From assembly GCF_001426865.1 (NCBI RefSeq), contig NZ_LMFO01000001.1, forward strand, positions 434,001 through 498,000: a stretch of DNA of 64,000 bases. The letters run 5' to 3'. The position numbers were made by a program, and so were the translations under genes. Below the pieces are notes generated by a model, which worked only from the letters and a program-made list of their open reading frames with translations, did not search any database and was not told the DNA's origin. Source of the stretch: Paenibacillus sp. Root52 (lineage in GTDB: Bacteria; Bacillota; Bacilli; Paenibacillales; Paenibacillaceae). Position 1 is the first letter of the stretch. Each line of letters starts with the position of its first letter. Positions 1-10,814 of the stretch are shown piece after piece.

Positions 1-879
1 AAGCTGCCCATCTATTCCGATTATCGGCCAACCATCCTCAGACCAGGTTACGGGAGCCAGCATAGTCTCTCTCCCCAAATGATGTCTTCTTGAAATCGGA
101 CGAATACCCAGCAGAACAGCCCACCAGCTCCCGTCATGAGCCTGAATCAGATCGGCATGACCTGTAGCCTGAATCGGATGTCCAGTGCTGCGATGGCTTA
201 ACACCGGATTGGTAGGGGCACTCTCGTAAGGCCCGAATGGATTATCGCTACGTGCAACGGTAACCATATGGCCATACTCTGTGCCTCCCTCGGAGATCAT
301 CAAATAGTATTGATCATGGATATGGTAAAGGTGAGGGCCTTCCGGGGATTTCCCACCGGTTCCTCTCCATATAAGTTGACGAGCCGACAATAACTTTCCT
401 GTCTGTAGGTTGATTTCTGCTTGGTAAATACCTGGTTCCTCATTAGTAAATGCATTGGTTCCCGTAATATACACACGTCCATCTCCATCAAACAATAGAG
501 AGGGATCTATGCCTTGCCAATCTAACCAAACGGGTTCAGACCATGGTCCTGAAGGATCGCTTGCACGGACATAGAAATTCCGAAAGCCATCATCACCTTT
601 ACCTGACACTAGTGTCGTAACCATATAAAAGGTTCCTTCGTGATAACGAATCGTTGGGGCAAAAATGCCCATCGAGCTTTCGAGATTCGAGAGATTCAAC
701 TGCTCTGGACGAGTTAAGCAATAACCAATCTGTTGCCAATTTACCAAGTCTCGACTATGAAAAATAGGCACACCGGGAAAGTAATGAAACGAACTGTTCA
801 CTAAGTAATAATCTTCGCCTACGCTACAAATGCTGGGATCAGGATAGAAACCTGAAATAACGGGATTGTTAAATTTCAT
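1..879 (-). CDS. GH43 beta-xylosidase / alpha-L-arabinofuranosidase, 3' end cut by window edge
   Basis: This is a glycoside hydrolase of family 43, most like the XynB-type enzymes that remove xylose or arabinose from xylo-oligosaccharides. It has no visible signal peptide, so it probably acts in the cytoplasm. The frame starts at an ATG (complement of 877-879) with an AGGAG site about 9 bases upstream and stays open for 293 codons to the edge. It shows the expected five-bladed propeller motifs: FYPDPS near residue 10 with the catalytic base Asp, GIDPSLLFDGDG with the pKa-tuning Asp, and KSPEGPHLY with the acid Glu. The C-terminal beta-sandwich usual in this subfamily would lie outside the window. 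It diverges from the PTS gene at 1053. Family assignment is firm; the exact substrate is inferred. Confidence 0.93.
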   Translation of the reverse strand, partial: MKFNNPVISGFYPDPSICSVGEDYYLVNSSFHYFPGVPIFHSRDLVNWQQIGYCLTRPEQLNLSNLESSMGIFAPTIRYHEGTFYMVTTLVSGKGDDGFRNFYVRASDPSGPWSEPVWLDWQGIDPSLLFDGDGRVYITGTNAFTNEEPGIYQAEINLQTGKLLSARQLIWRGTGGKSPEGPHLYHIHDQYYLMISEGGTEYGHMVTVARSDNPFGPYESAPTNPVLSHRSTGHPIQATGHADLIQAHDGSWWAVLLGIRPISRRHHLGRETMLAPVTWSEDGWPIIGIDGQL

Positions 880-1034
880 ATATGTTCTCCTAGAATTAAA
901 TTGAATATCACCTAGAATAACTGAAATGGCTTAAATAAAATACAGTGAAATGGTCAATGAAATCATGTGATTTGGTTATTATTCCGATCGCGCTATATCG
1001 ATACAATCAAATATATTAACAGTTTTGACATTGA

Positions 1035-2462
<1,428 letters not shown>

Positions 2463-2483
2463 AGATATGGGGAACACAAAAAA

Positions 2484-4700
2484 ATGAATAATACGCAATT
2501 ACTGAATTTATTAAATACACTCACCATAGAAGAAAAGATAGGACAACTTATTCAGCTTTCCGGAGACTTCTTCAACGCAGGAGCAATGGCAGTGGGGCCG
2601 ATGGAGAAGCTGGGAATCACGCAAGAGATGGTTCAACTGACTGGGTCTGTACTCAATGTATTAGGGGCAGAGAAGGTTACTACCATACAACGCGATTATA
2701 TGGAAAAAAGTCGTCACAAGATTCCTTTATTATTTATGGCTGATATCGTATATGGTTACAAAACGGTTTTTCCCATCCCACTGGCATTAGGGAGTAGTTG
2801 GAATCCTGAGCTTGTGAAATGGTGTAATCGTCTTACAGCAAAGGAAGCATGCGCAGCAGGTGCGCATGTAACCTTTGCACCAATGGTAGATGTGGTTCGT
2901 GATGCTAGATGGGGACGGAGCATGGAGTCTACTGGAGAAGATACTTATTTGAATAGTGTATTTGCCAAGGCCATGGTAGAAGGATTTCAAGGTGATTTTA
3001 CACCTGGCGAGAGCTTAGCTTCCTGTGTGAAACACTATGCTGCGTATGGGGCTCCTGAAGGTGGACGTGACTATAACACAGTAGATATGTCCGAAAGAAG
3101 GCTCCGTGAAGAGTATCTACCGCCATATAAAGCCGCGGTAGATGCAGGCTGTGAATTGGTTATGACCTCCTTTAACACCGTTGACGAGATTCCAGCTACC
3201 GCGAATCAATGGTTAATGGACGAAGTGTTACGCCAGGAATGGGGCTTCGATGGGGTTTTGATCACAGATTATGCAGCCATATCTGAACTCATTGCCCATG
3301 GTGTAGCTGAGAACGAGAAGCACGCTGCCAGACTAGCGATGGAGGCTAGCGTTGATATTGATATGAAGACATCCTGTTATGCCAACCAGCTTAAGCCTTT
3401 GCTGGAGGACGGAGCAATTAGTCAACAGAAGCTAGATGAAGCTGTTCTCCGTGTATTGAGATTGAAAAATAAGCTAGGATTGTTCGAAGATCCCTTCAGA
3501 GGTGCCAGCATAGCGAAAGAACAAGAACTGAAGGAAAGTTACGAAAGCAAAAGCTTGTCCAGAAAAGCAGCAACCGAATCTCTTGTCTTGCTTCAGAATT
3601 CGAAGAACACATTACCACTCACTAAAGCAACTAAAGTGGCTCTAATCGGGCCGTATGCGAATAGTCAGGAATTAAATGGATTATGGGCGGTGTATGGAGA
3701 CAAAAGTCAGGTCATTACGGTGAAAAAGGCTTTTGAAGAAATCATGCCATCGGATTGCTTCAAGTATACACAAGGATGTGCCTTACTAGAGAGTTTGGAT
3801 GGACTTGGCGATTTTGGTTTCTTTGCCTCCGAAGCAAATGCACTGAATACCGACGAGGCTAGAGAAGCGGAAAAAAACAAGGCTATCGAACTTGCAAAAT
3901 GGGCTGATGTTGTCATTTTTGCGATGGGAGAACATACCTTGCAAAGCGGTGAGGCGGGAAGCAGAACCGATCTAACTTTGCCTAAAATTCAAACCGATTT
4001 TATGAACGAAGTGCTGCCATGGGTTAAACGTTCCGTACTTCTGCTCTTCAACGGTAGACCTTTAGTACTCACGGACATCAAAGATCGAGTAGATGCCATA
4101 CTTGAATGCTGGTTCCCGGGTACAGAAGGCGGACATGCTATTGTGGATTTGGTCATGGGGCATGTGAATCCATCGGGCCGATTAACGATGAGTTTTCCCT
4201 ATACCGTAGGTCAGGTTCCAGTCTATTACAACGGATTTAACACGGGAAGACCGCCAAAAAGCTCTACACACAGCCTTCGCTTTACTTCGCGTTATTTGGA
4301 CAGTCCGAATGAACCGTTATATCCTTTTGGGTTCGGCTTGTCATATCACGTTGCGGAGTATACTAACTTGAAGCTAAGTCATGCGAATATGCGAGCCGGT
4401 CAAGAAATTGAAGCTACGATTGAGGTTCACAACACGAGTGATGTTGAGGGAGAAGAAGTGGTTCAGCTCTACATTCGCGATCTTGTAGGGAGTGTCGTGC
4501 GACCGATCAAGGAATTGCGAGGCTTTCAGAAGATTCATCTGCTCCCTAGCGAGACCAAACAGATCAGCTTTAAAATCACAGAAGAACTGCTGAAATTCCA
4601 TACCAAAAGTATGAGGTATGAGGCAGAACCGGGTTATTTTGAAGTTTATATTGGCAATAGCTCGGACAGTAACATGTGTGCTCAATTTCGATTAGAATAG
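2484..4700 (+). CDS. GH3 beta-glucosidase (BglX-like), cytoplasmic
   Basis: This is a family 3 glycoside hydrolase that releases terminal beta-linked glucose or xylose. It has no signal peptide. Residues 1 to about 330 form the TIM barrel, with the KHYAAYG substrate-binding motif near residue 184 and the nucleophile Asp262 in GVLITDY. The second alpha/beta domain carries the loop around GEHTLQSGEAGSRTD near residue 475, which supplies the acid/base Glu candidate. A fibronectin-III-like domain occupies roughly residues 640-738. The length of 738 matches the BglX type. Pairing with a PTS permease is unusual, because phosphorylated beta-glucosides are normally cut by GH1 or GH4 enzymes. A GGGGAA ribosome site lies about 10 bases before the ATG. 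Confidence 0.93.
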   Translation: MNNTQLLNLLNTLTIEEKIGQLIQLSGDFFNAGAMAVGPMEKLGITQEMVQLTGSVLNVLGAEKVTTIQRDYMEKSRHKIPLLFMADIVYGYKTVFPIPLALGSSWNPELVKWCNRLTAKEACAAGAHVTFAPMVDVVRDARWGRSMESTGEDTYLNSVFAKAMVEGFQGDFTPGESLASCVKHYAAYGAPEGGRDYNTVDMSERRLREEYLPPYKAAVDAGCELVMTSFNTVDEIPATANQWLMDEVLRQEWGFDGVLITDYAAISELIAHGVAENEKHAARLAMEASVDIDMKTSCYANQLKPLLEDGAISQQKLDEAVLRVLRLKNKLGLFEDPFRGASIAKEQELKESYESKSLSRKAATESLVLLQNSKNTLPLTKATKVALIGPYANSQELNGLWAVYGDKSQVITVKKAFEEIMPSDCFKYTQGCALLESLDGLGDFGFFASEANALNTDEAREAEKNKAIELAKWADVVIFAMGEHTLQSGEAGSRTDLTLPKIQTDFMNEVLPWVKRSVLLLFNGRPLVLTDIKDRVDAILECWFPGTEGGHAIVDLVMGHVNPSGRLTMSFPYTVGQVPVYYNGFNTGRPPKSSTHSLRFTSRYLDSPNEPLYPFGFGLSYHVAEYTNLKLSHANMRAGQEIEATIEVHNTSDVEGEEVVQLYIRDLVGSVVRPIKELRGFQKIHLLPSETKQISFKITEELLKFHTKSMRYEAEPGYFEVYIGNSSDSNMCAQFRLE

Positions 4701-4709
4701 AGGCAATCT

Positions 4710-4753
4710 GAAGAAGCAGGGTTTTGTGACGATAACAAAACGACTGCTTCTTC
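4710..4753 (+). terminator. Hairpin after the GH3 gene
   Basis: Perfect 10-base arms GAAGAAGCAG (4710-4719) and CTGCTTCTTC (4744-4753) enclose a nested GTTTTGT/ACAAAAC stem, starting ten bases after the GH3 stop. Only a short T-rich stretch follows, so termination strength is uncertain. Confidence 0.7.
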
Positions 4754-4877
4754 GTTTATCGTATTTCATTATATACAAATTGAACTAAAGCATTTTATAA
4801 TCGTAAAAGCACGAACGAAATAGGTTTTTTTACATCGTAGTTCGTTTTGTAATTCATCATGAAAGGAGAAACTGGCT

Positions 4878-5864
4878 ATGACTCCACAAGACTTAGATAC
4901 ATCTTTGCGTGCATTGACCCCAAGTGAAGAGTTGTATCGTCAGGGCATTCCTTCTCCTAAACCGCTTGAGTTTCTATATATGTTCAAAGATCGTAAGCGA
5001 GTTGCCAAGCTATTAATTAAGGATCATACCGAGTTATTTACGATTTCGCCAGACATCGTTGTGAAGAAGCACTCGCGCTTTCAGTCCTATCCCTTACATT
5101 TTCACGACTGGATTGAAATCAACTATATGTATGATGGATCTTGCACTCAGATTATTAACAACAATATTTACTCTTTACAAAAGGGGCAGATTCTACTTGT
5201 AGATTCGGACACTGTCCATCGGATCGAACCCCTTGGAGAGTCGGATATCCTGATCAATATTATTATTCGTAAAGAATATTTCAACAGTAATTTTTTTAAT
5301 CGAATCTCAGCAGATAGTCCATTGTCTAGCTTTTTTATCAATTCCATAACTGAAGGCAATGCGCATGACAGTTTTATTCTGTTTCCCTCGGAGAATAGTA
5401 GAAGACTCCCCGTGTTTATGAACGAGTTTTTCTGCGAATGGTTCGACCCATGCTCTCGTTCTGGCGAGATGCTGGACTCTCTTTTCTCATTAATTATGAT
5501 GGAGCTGATCCATGTCTACGAGAACGATTCGGATAAGCAGGACAATCGCCTAAAGAAAAGTCCCATTGTGCTGATCTTGCGTTATATTGAAGAGAATTAC
5601 AAAAACTGTACGTTAAGTTCGACTGCAGCCCATTTCAATATCAATGCCAACTATCTCTCCTCACAACTGAAAAAGCATACAGGCATGTCGTTCATGGGAC
5701 TGCTTCATCAACAGAAGATCCGTTTTGCCAAAACGCTACTGATTAGCAGTAATATGAGCGTCACGGAAGTAGCTAATTATGTGGGTTACGAGAATGTTAG
5801 TTTCTTCTATAAGAAATTCAACTCTATATGCGGGTGTTCGCCGAAGGAATATCGCACTATATAA
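4878..5864 (+). CDS. AraC-family regulator with N-terminal cupin sensor
   Basis: This is a 328-residue transcription factor. The N-terminal half (about residues 55-160) is a cupin-like sensor with the HFHDWIEINYMYDG motif and EPLGESDILINI, typical of sugar-responsive AraC proteins. The last 100 residues contain two helix-turn-helix units: one around SSTAAHFNINANYLSSQLKKHTG and a second around VTEVANYVGYENVSFFYKKF. It follows the PTS-GH3 pair but is separated by a hairpin, and has its own AAAGGAG site. It probably controls the PTS-GH3 genes, the GH43 gene, or both. It is a clear paralogue of the AraC protein at 30745, sharing the PLGE(S/N)DILINI segment and the same layout. Confidence 0.9.
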   Translation: MTPQDLDTSLRALTPSEELYRQGIPSPKPLEFLYMFKDRKRVAKLLIKDHTELFTISPDIVVKKHSRFQSYPLHFHDWIEINYMYDGSCTQIINNNIYSLQKGQILLVDSDTVHRIEPLGESDILINIIIRKEYFNSNFFNRISADSPLSSFFINSITEGNAHDSFILFPSENSRRLPVFMNEFFCEWFDPCSRSGEMLDSLFSLIMMELIHVYENDSDKQDNRLKKSPIVLILRYIEENYKNCTLSSTAAHFNINANYLSSQLKKHTGMSFMGLLHQQKIRFAKTLLISSNMSVTEVANYVGYENVSFFYKKFNSICGCSPKEYRTI

Positions 5865-5899
5865 TGGAAGCAATCTTTTATAAAAGGAAGTGTGTAACA

Positions 5900-6445
5900 T
5901 TGAGTCGTGAAAATAACATCATTATTTCACCATTAAATAATGACTTCATAGAGGATATCAATACGACAAATGATTATTTTGAGTTATATGGTAGAGTTGT
6001 CCCCAGCTTCCAATCAGGAAAATGGTCTTATACAGAAGTTCTTTTTGACGAAGCCAGAGAAATACGTTTTCCAGATGAGAAGCTCGATTGGAGCCAATAT
6101 ATAAACCAAGACGATAAAGCTTTGTTTTTAGCTTATATGGACAATACTTGTATAGGACAAATTAGAATTATTAAGGATTGGAATCGCTTTTGTTATATTG
6201 AAAACATTGCTACCAAAAAAGATTATAGAGGCAGTGGAGTCGGAAAGTTGCTCTTCAATCAAGCAGAAGAGTGGGCAAAAGAAAGAAAACTGATAGGCAT
6301 GTCCTTAGAAGCACAAGATGATAATCTTGGAGCATGCCGATTTTATGTGAAACAAGGATTCATACTCGGTGGAGTTGACACACTTAAGCAGTCCTATACT
6401 CCTAATATTGAAACCACGTTATACTGGTATAAGTTGTTCCAGTAA
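5900..6445 (+). CDS. GNAT acetyltransferase, streptothricin acetyltransferase (SatA)-like
   Basis: This is an N-acetyltransferase of the GNAT fold, about 181 residues. The acetyl-CoA loop is visible in the segment from IENIATKKDYRGSGVG to LLFNQAEEWA. The block from LEAQDDNLGACRFYVKQGF into LGGVDT, and the C-terminal ETTLYWYKLF, match the pattern of streptothricin acetyltransferases, which inactivate streptothricin by acetylating its beta-lysine. I place the start at TTG 5900, because AAAGGAAG lies 9 bases upstream. The upstream in-frame ATGs at 5828 and 5864 overlap the end of the AraC gene and have poorly placed ribosome sites. A strong terminator follows. Resistance is inferred from family only. 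Confidence 0.8.
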   Translation: MSRENNIIISPLNNDFIEDINTTNDYFELYGRVVPSFQSGKWSYTEVLFDEAREIRFPDEKLDWSQYINQDDKALFLAYMDNTCIGQIRIIKDWNRFCYIENIATKKDYRGSGVGKLLFNQAEEWAKERKLIGMSLEAQDDNLGACRFYVKQGFILGGVDTLKQSYTPNIETTLYWYKLFQ

Positions 6446-6470
6446 CAGGAGCTTTAGCGGAATAAGCAAT

Positions 6471-6504
6471 ACAGTCGTTCCAACATCGGAATGGCTGTTT
6501 TTTT
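6471..6504 (+). terminator. Rho-independent terminator after the acetyltransferase
   Basis: An 11-base stem (ACAGTCGTTCC with GGAATGGCTGT, two G-U pairs) encloses a short loop and is followed directly by seven T residues. Confidence 0.88.
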
Positions 6505-6651
6505 ATATGTTTCTTCTTGAAATCCATTACCTTGTATAAGAAATGTTATCGCATTGTAATTTTTTTGAAGATGTGTTGTGAGAGCTTATTCCTATATGTT
6601 AGCATCCCATATAGACATGAAATAAGTAGAGAAAGAGTGATTAACCCAACC

Positions 6652-7845
6652 ATGAACGAGCGACGTTTATTTACATCGTTACTTGAGATCTTGTGGGTAT
6701 CGACGAAGTTAGGTTTTACGTCATTTGGTGGGCCTGTTGCTCACTTAGGTTACTTTCATGAAGAATATGTCCGAAAACGAAAATGGATGGACGAAAAGAG
6801 TTATGCTGACCTCGTTGCTTTGTGCCAATTCTTGCCCGGACCTGCCAGTAGCCAAGTGGGGATTGGGATGGGGGTTATGCGAGCTGGCGTGTTGGGAGGC
6901 ATTGTTTCATTCCTGGGTTTCACCTTACCCTCTGTCTTTGTGTTAATTCTATTTGCCGTGATCCTCCAAGGTGTGGATGTTAGCGGTGCCGGTTGGATTC
7001 ATGGGTTGAAAATTGTTGCTGTTGCCGTCGTTGCACACGCGATCATAGGAATGGCACAGAAATTAACTCCGGATCTAAGAAGAAAAGCCATTGCCTTACT
7101 CGCTATGGTCATTACCTTATTGTGGCAAACCGCATATTCTCAAGTCGTAATGATTGTTGGCGCGGCAATTATGGGTTTCCTATTATACCGGGATCATATT
7201 CAACATGAAGTGGAGTCAGAGGATCAGGTTCGTTTTCCGGTTAAACGTAGTATTGCAGTAGTCTGTTTAGTGTCATTTATAGGCTTATTAATTCTACTTC
7301 CTATTCTAAGAGAAATAACTTCCATGCAATGGATTGCGATGTTTGACAGCTTCTACCGTTCTGGCTCTCTCGTATTTGGTGGAGGGCACGTTGTCCTACC
7401 CTTACTTGAACGTGAATTTGTATCCACCGGCTGGCTCAGCGAAGAGGCATTTCTCGCAGGATATGGGGCAACTCAAGCCGTTCCCGGACCGTTATTTACC
7501 TTTGCTTCTTATCTAGGTGCAGTGATGTATGGATGGGGTGGAGGCCTATTAGCAACCTTTGCAATTTTCCTACCTGCATTCTTATTAATCGTAGGAACCC
7601 TTCCTTTCTGGGATGTAATGCGTCGTAATCCCAAAGCCAAAGCGGCTTTTATGGGCGTAAACGCAGCGGTAGTCGGCATCTTAATTGCTGCATTTTATCA
7701 GCCCATATGGACGAGTACAATTGTGAATCCGCTTGATTTTGCGTTTGCAGCAATCTTATTTAGCATGTTAGTCTACTGGAAGTTGCCACCATGGCTGATC
7801 GTGTTGACAGGCGCAATTGGCGGAGCTCTGATTTCTTTACTCTAG
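6652..7845 (+). CDS. chrA: Chromate transporter ChrA, two-domain form
   Basis: This is an inner-membrane transporter of the CHR family that expels chromate. The protein is a tandem repeat of two homologous halves, as in long-chain ChrA. The first half has FTSFGGPVAHLGYF near its start; the second has SLVFGGGHVVLPLLEREFV and the paired QAVPGPLFTFASYLG motif. About ten hydrophobic segments are visible. The reading frame is open from ATG 6517, but homologues start just before the helix that follows MNERR, so I chose ATG 6652 (GTG 6637 is an alternative). No strong ribosome site precedes either. The gene stands alone between two terminators. The actual substrate may be chromate or another oxyanion. 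Confidence 0.9.
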   Translation: MNERRLFTSLLEILWVSTKLGFTSFGGPVAHLGYFHEEYVRKRKWMDEKSYADLVALCQFLPGPASSQVGIGMGVMRAGVLGGIVSFLGFTLPSVFVLILFAVILQGVDVSGAGWIHGLKIVAVAVVAHAIIGMAQKLTPDLRRKAIALLAMVITLLWQTAYSQVVMIVGAAIMGFLLYRDHIQHEVESEDQVRFPVKRSIAVVCLVSFIGLLILLPILREITSMQWIAMFDSFYRSGSLVFGGGHVVLPLLEREFVSTGWLSEEAFLAGYGATQAVPGPLFTFASYLGAVMYGWGGGLLATFAIFLPAFLLIVGTLPFWDVMRRNPKAKAAFMGVNAAVVGILIAAFYQPIWTSTIVNPLDFAFAAILFSMLVYWKLPPWLIVLTGAIGGALISLL

Positions 7846-8022
7846 GTATTGGTACAAGTTTAAGTCTCCCGTTGTATGTGGATCAGATGGTATACTTGAG
7901 GGAGATTTTACAAGTAACTTGATCTGAAAGTAAGGGAGCCGATCTGCGAATCTGTAAGTACGGTGATCAAGGCGATATTGAAATGTTAGAAGAACGTCTT
8001 CGAATTTGAAAAGGTAAAATAA
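7846..8022. other. Short intergenic stretch with a possible coding remnant
   Basis: Between chrA and the shared terminator the plus strand reads LRICKYGDQGDIEMLEERLRI then a stop (7942-8009). This resembles the first strand and helix of a GNAT protein, but it has no start codon; an AAGGGAG site precedes a CTG. It may be the broken 5' end of a lost gene. The evidence is a 21-residue reading only. Confidence 0.25.
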
Positions 8023-8060
8023 AAAGAGAAGGTAAACCTTATTGAGGTTTCCTTCTCTTT
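8023..8060. terminator. Bidirectional terminator between chrA and the ROK kinase gene
   Basis: A long stem pairs AAAGAGAAGG plus (T)AAACC (8023-8038) with GGTTT plus CCTTCTCTTT (8046-8060). It sits between convergent genes with A-rich sequence on the left and T-rich sequence on the right, so it can serve both. Confidence 0.85.
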
Positions 8061-8075
8061 ATTGTTAGCTACCCA

Positions 8076-8987
8076 TTAGTGTTTAACACGCAGCATTTTT
8101 TCTTGTTCAACAAAGAAGTTATACAACGCGCCGTATAGGTTAGCGTCACTTCGGAAAGTACATGGTGTAATGATCGGATGAGCCATATGAAGTGGATTGA
8201 TCCGTTTAATCTTTTCTATAGCCTGCTGAAGCCTTTCAATGAGTAATGGTTGAGCACTAATGCCGCCACCAATGGCGAATAATTCTGGATCAAGAATATA
8301 CTGAAGGTTCATAATTTGCGCAGCTACCATAAGACAGTACTCATCGAACACTTGGTTGGCTTCTAGATCGCCTGCATTAATCATATTGAAGACCGCTTCA
8401 CCGTCTGATGGATCTTCCAGTTGTTTCATTTCACCTATCTTCTGAACCATGGCTACAGCTGAGCAGTCTAGGCCGAAGAAATTCGCCTCACCCGTTATAG
8501 AGTTCACATGACTCATCACATAGCTAACTTCCCCGGCAGATAAGTTGACTCCGCGCATAAGCTTCCCATCTACAATAATGCCGGCACCTACAGCAGTGCC
8601 CAGTACCATAACGATTGAGCTTTGGGCATGCTTCACACTACCTAACCACAACTCAGCGAGTGCAGCACATTTTCCATCATTCTCAATCGAAACCTCTTTA
8701 CCGTAGCGATCACGAATCAATTGGGCTAGATTGACTTCATGTAAGAAAGGGAAAGACCCGCCGTGATATATCACGCCAGTGCTAACGTCAACTGTTCCGG
8801 GACAGCTTATAGCAATACCTTTGATATCAGAAAGATCCTGTTTATCTATAATCGCGTATAGCCCAGTTAACATCTCCTGTAGACTTGCCTTCCCTACGGG
8901 TGATTTATCTTTGTAGCTGATTTCCCCGCCTGAATCCATCAAAGCATATTTCACAAATGTACCACCAATATCAATAACCAAATACAT
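8076..8987 (-). CDS. ROK-family sugar kinase
   Basis: This is a 303-residue ROK kinase, probably phosphorylating a hexose or glycoside in the cytoplasm. The N-terminal phosphate loop reads VIDIGGTFVKYAL. The catalytic base is Asp104 in IENDGKCAALAEL, and the second ATP motif is VMVLGTAVGAGIIVDG. The usual ROK zinc motif (CxCGxxGCxE) is absent: the corresponding stretch is FFGLDCSAVAMVQKIG. This fits the zinc-less subgroup that includes beta-glucoside kinase-like proteins. It is the last gene of a probable minus-strand operon after the MFS transporter and the CocE-like hydrolase (gap of 91 bases). An AGGAGAAGG ribosome site precedes the ATG. The substrate is unknown. Confidence 0.9.
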   Translation of the reverse strand: MYLVIDIGGTFVKYALMDSGGEISYKDKSPVGKASLQEMLTGLYAIIDKQDLSDIKGIAISCPGTVDVSTGVIYHGGSFPFLHEVNLAQLIRDRYGKEVSIENDGKCAALAELWLGSVKHAQSSIVMVLGTAVGAGIIVDGKLMRGVNLSAGEVSYVMSHVNSITGEANFFGLDCSAVAMVQKIGEMKQLEDPSDGEAVFNMINAGDLEANQVFDEYCLMVAAQIMNLQYILDPELFAIGGGISAQPLLIERLQQAIEKIKRINPLHMAHPIITPCTFRSDANLYGALYNFFVEQEKMLRVKH

Positions 8988-9078
8988 ATTACCTTCTCCT
9001 AAACATAAAATTCATCTATCTTAGATTCCTATTTAAAGTAGCTTTTGTCGTGCATAACTGCAAATAACTTGCGTTTCA

Positions 9079-10785
9079 TTATTCAGGAAAATCAATATAA
9101 CTACGACGATCAGAACCCGTATATATGGTTTGGGTCGCAACACGATATTCCTTCATAGATGCCCATGGCCCTTTGGCATTCGCGTGAACATGATAGGCAG
9201 GAAAGTTAGAAGAGGAAACTTCTGCCCTAATAAACGAACCAGGTTGAACCTCCCAAGCCGTTGGCCACATTTCAATAATGACTTGAACGGGTTGATTCGG
9301 AGTGTAACTCATCGGAGTATCGCTGTTATTTCGGTAACTTAAAGAAGTAATACCATCCACAATGTTAAAACTGCGACCATCAGGGAATACTTCGCAAATT
9401 TTCACGCTAAACGCAGTATCCTCCACATCGCTGCTAACTTCCAAGCTCACCTTGATCCCACCCGTAATCGATTTCCCTTTTTCCAACACGGGAGAGTCGA
9501 ATTGGATAATATCCTGACGCTCTGGATACTTGGGTTGGGATAGACTGCCATGCGGTGCCCCGTTGAATGAAGGCATAATCCAAGCAAGTAGAGCACTTCC
9601 ACCATGGGTGGGGATAGGTGAATTTGGATCATACACGTATTGTACAGGAGAAGAAACGGATGGTGTCTCCGTTAGCTTTTTCTCCAAGTCATTCACGAAA
9701 TACAAACGCCATGGCTTAGCCTCATTCACTGTCGTATCCCGTTCCTCCCAGCATGAAGAACCGATCCGGTAATAGGAGACAGGAGGAAATGTATATTCCT
9801 GCCCTTTAAGATGCATATCAAACCATTCCAGAGCAGCTTTAATCCGAAAGGAACCTAGCAGATTAGAATCAGGATAAGCACGTTCACCAGGTGAATTCCC
9901 GACATGATCCCAAGGGCCAACAACAAATCTACTCTTCTTCTTAACTGGTTCAGGAAGCAGTTCATAGCCTTTGAAGGCTCCTTCTAGATGATGGTCAAAC
10001 CAGCCTTCTACCATGAAGACTGGAATATCGATTTTGGTGGGCATACGGAGTAGATCAGACCATAATCCTTGTTGCCAATACGCTGAATTTCGATCTGTCT
10101 CAGAAATATAGCTCTGGTAAAAAGGCATCTTCCTACCAAAGAGCTTCTCATCAGCTTGTTCATGAGGTATAACGTGCAATGCCTCTTGATATAGCTTACC
10201 TGGATCTGAGGACGTTTCGATTCCAGAATTGGCAAAAGCCCAAGACGTATAGATGTCATGACGGAACATGCCATTCATATACATCTGTCCATACCGATCC
10301 ACACCGAAGAGATCCAAGAAGACGGTTTTCACTTCCTTAGGAAAAGAATCAGCGATAATCCATGTAGTGAACGAACAGTAGGATTGACCAAAGAGTGCTA
10401 TGTTTCCATTTTGGAAACTTTGTTTAACCAGCCAATCCAATGTATCAATGCCATCTTCACGTTCATTCACAAAAGGAGACCAGTCTCCCTCAGAAAGACC
10501 GGTTCCTCTACAGGATTGAATAACTAGAACATAGCCATGCTTTACAAAATGAGTGTAGCTAGCTTCAAGAATGGCTTGATTGTTGGGATAAGGGTTACGA
10601 ACCAAAATGCAAGGCCACGACTCACCGTGGTTCGGCAGATAAACTTGGGTATGGAGATGAACACCATCTCGCATAGGCACCATTATTTCGCTTACACCAT
10701 GGATGTCGAACTCGCCCGCAGCGTTTTCCTGTTCTATAGTTGAAGCTATACCTTCGAATTGGGGTTGAATGTGGAATGCTTTCAT
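9079..10785 (-). CDS. CocE/NonD-family (X-Pro dipeptidyl-peptidase-like) alpha/beta hydrolase
   Basis: This is a 568-residue serine hydrolase of the CocE/S15 family, which includes cocaine esterase, glutaryl-amidase-like and Xaa-Pro peptidase enzymes. The N-terminal alpha/beta core opens with the conserved MVPMRDGVHLHTQVYLP. The nucleophile is Ser135 in FGQSYCSF (most members have GxSYxG, so the last Gly is Ser here). The acid Asp is in EGWFDHHLEG and the His in VGPWDHVG. The C-terminal jelly-roll domain covers roughly residues 340-568. No signal peptide is seen. It lies between the MFS transporter (29-base gap) and the ROK kinase, so it probably hydrolyses an ester or amide in an imported compound. 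An AGGAAGGTG site precedes the ATG. Confidence 0.9.
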   Translation of the reverse strand: MKAFHIQPQFEGIASTIEQENAAGEFDIHGVSEIMVPMRDGVHLHTQVYLPNHGESWPCILVRNPYPNNQAILEASYTHFVKHGYVLVIQSCRGTGLSEGDWSPFVNEREDGIDTLDWLVKQSFQNGNIALFGQSYCSFTTWIIADSFPKEVKTVFLDLFGVDRYGQMYMNGMFRHDIYTSWAFANSGIETSSDPGKLYQEALHVIPHEQADEKLFGRKMPFYQSYISETDRNSAYWQQGLWSDLLRMPTKIDIPVFMVEGWFDHHLEGAFKGYELLPEPVKKKSRFVVGPWDHVGNSPGERAYPDSNLLGSFRIKAALEWFDMHLKGQEYTFPPVSYYRIGSSCWEERDTTVNEAKPWRLYFVNDLEKKLTETPSVSSPVQYVYDPNSPIPTHGGSALLAWIMPSFNGAPHGSLSQPKYPERQDIIQFDSPVLEKGKSITGGIKVSLEVSSDVEDTAFSVKICEVFPDGRSFNIVDGITSLSYRNNSDTPMSYTPNQPVQVIIEMWPTAWEVQPGSFIRAEVSSSNFPAYHVHANAKGPWASMKEYRVATQTIYTGSDRRSYIDFPE

Positions 10786-10814
10786 CGTCTAACACCTTCC
10801 TATAACGTAATTCA

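Noticed and set aside
1025..1030. TTGACA directly upstream of the PTS gene as a -35 box
   Set aside because: It is less than 30 bases from the start codon with the ribosome site in between, so no -10 could follow.
5828..5899. Longer N-terminus for the acetyltransferase from ATG 5828
   Set aside because: It overlaps the end of the AraC gene and lacks a ribosome site; TTG 5900 has AAAGGAAG at good spacing and fits the family start.
6517..6651. Extra 45 residues at the N-terminus of ChrA
   Set aside because: The added sequence is not like other ChrA proteins, which start just before the first helix.
10008..10743. Several 60-90 codon frames opposite the CocE-like gene
   Set aside because: All lie inside a well-supported coding sequence on the other strand and show no family features.
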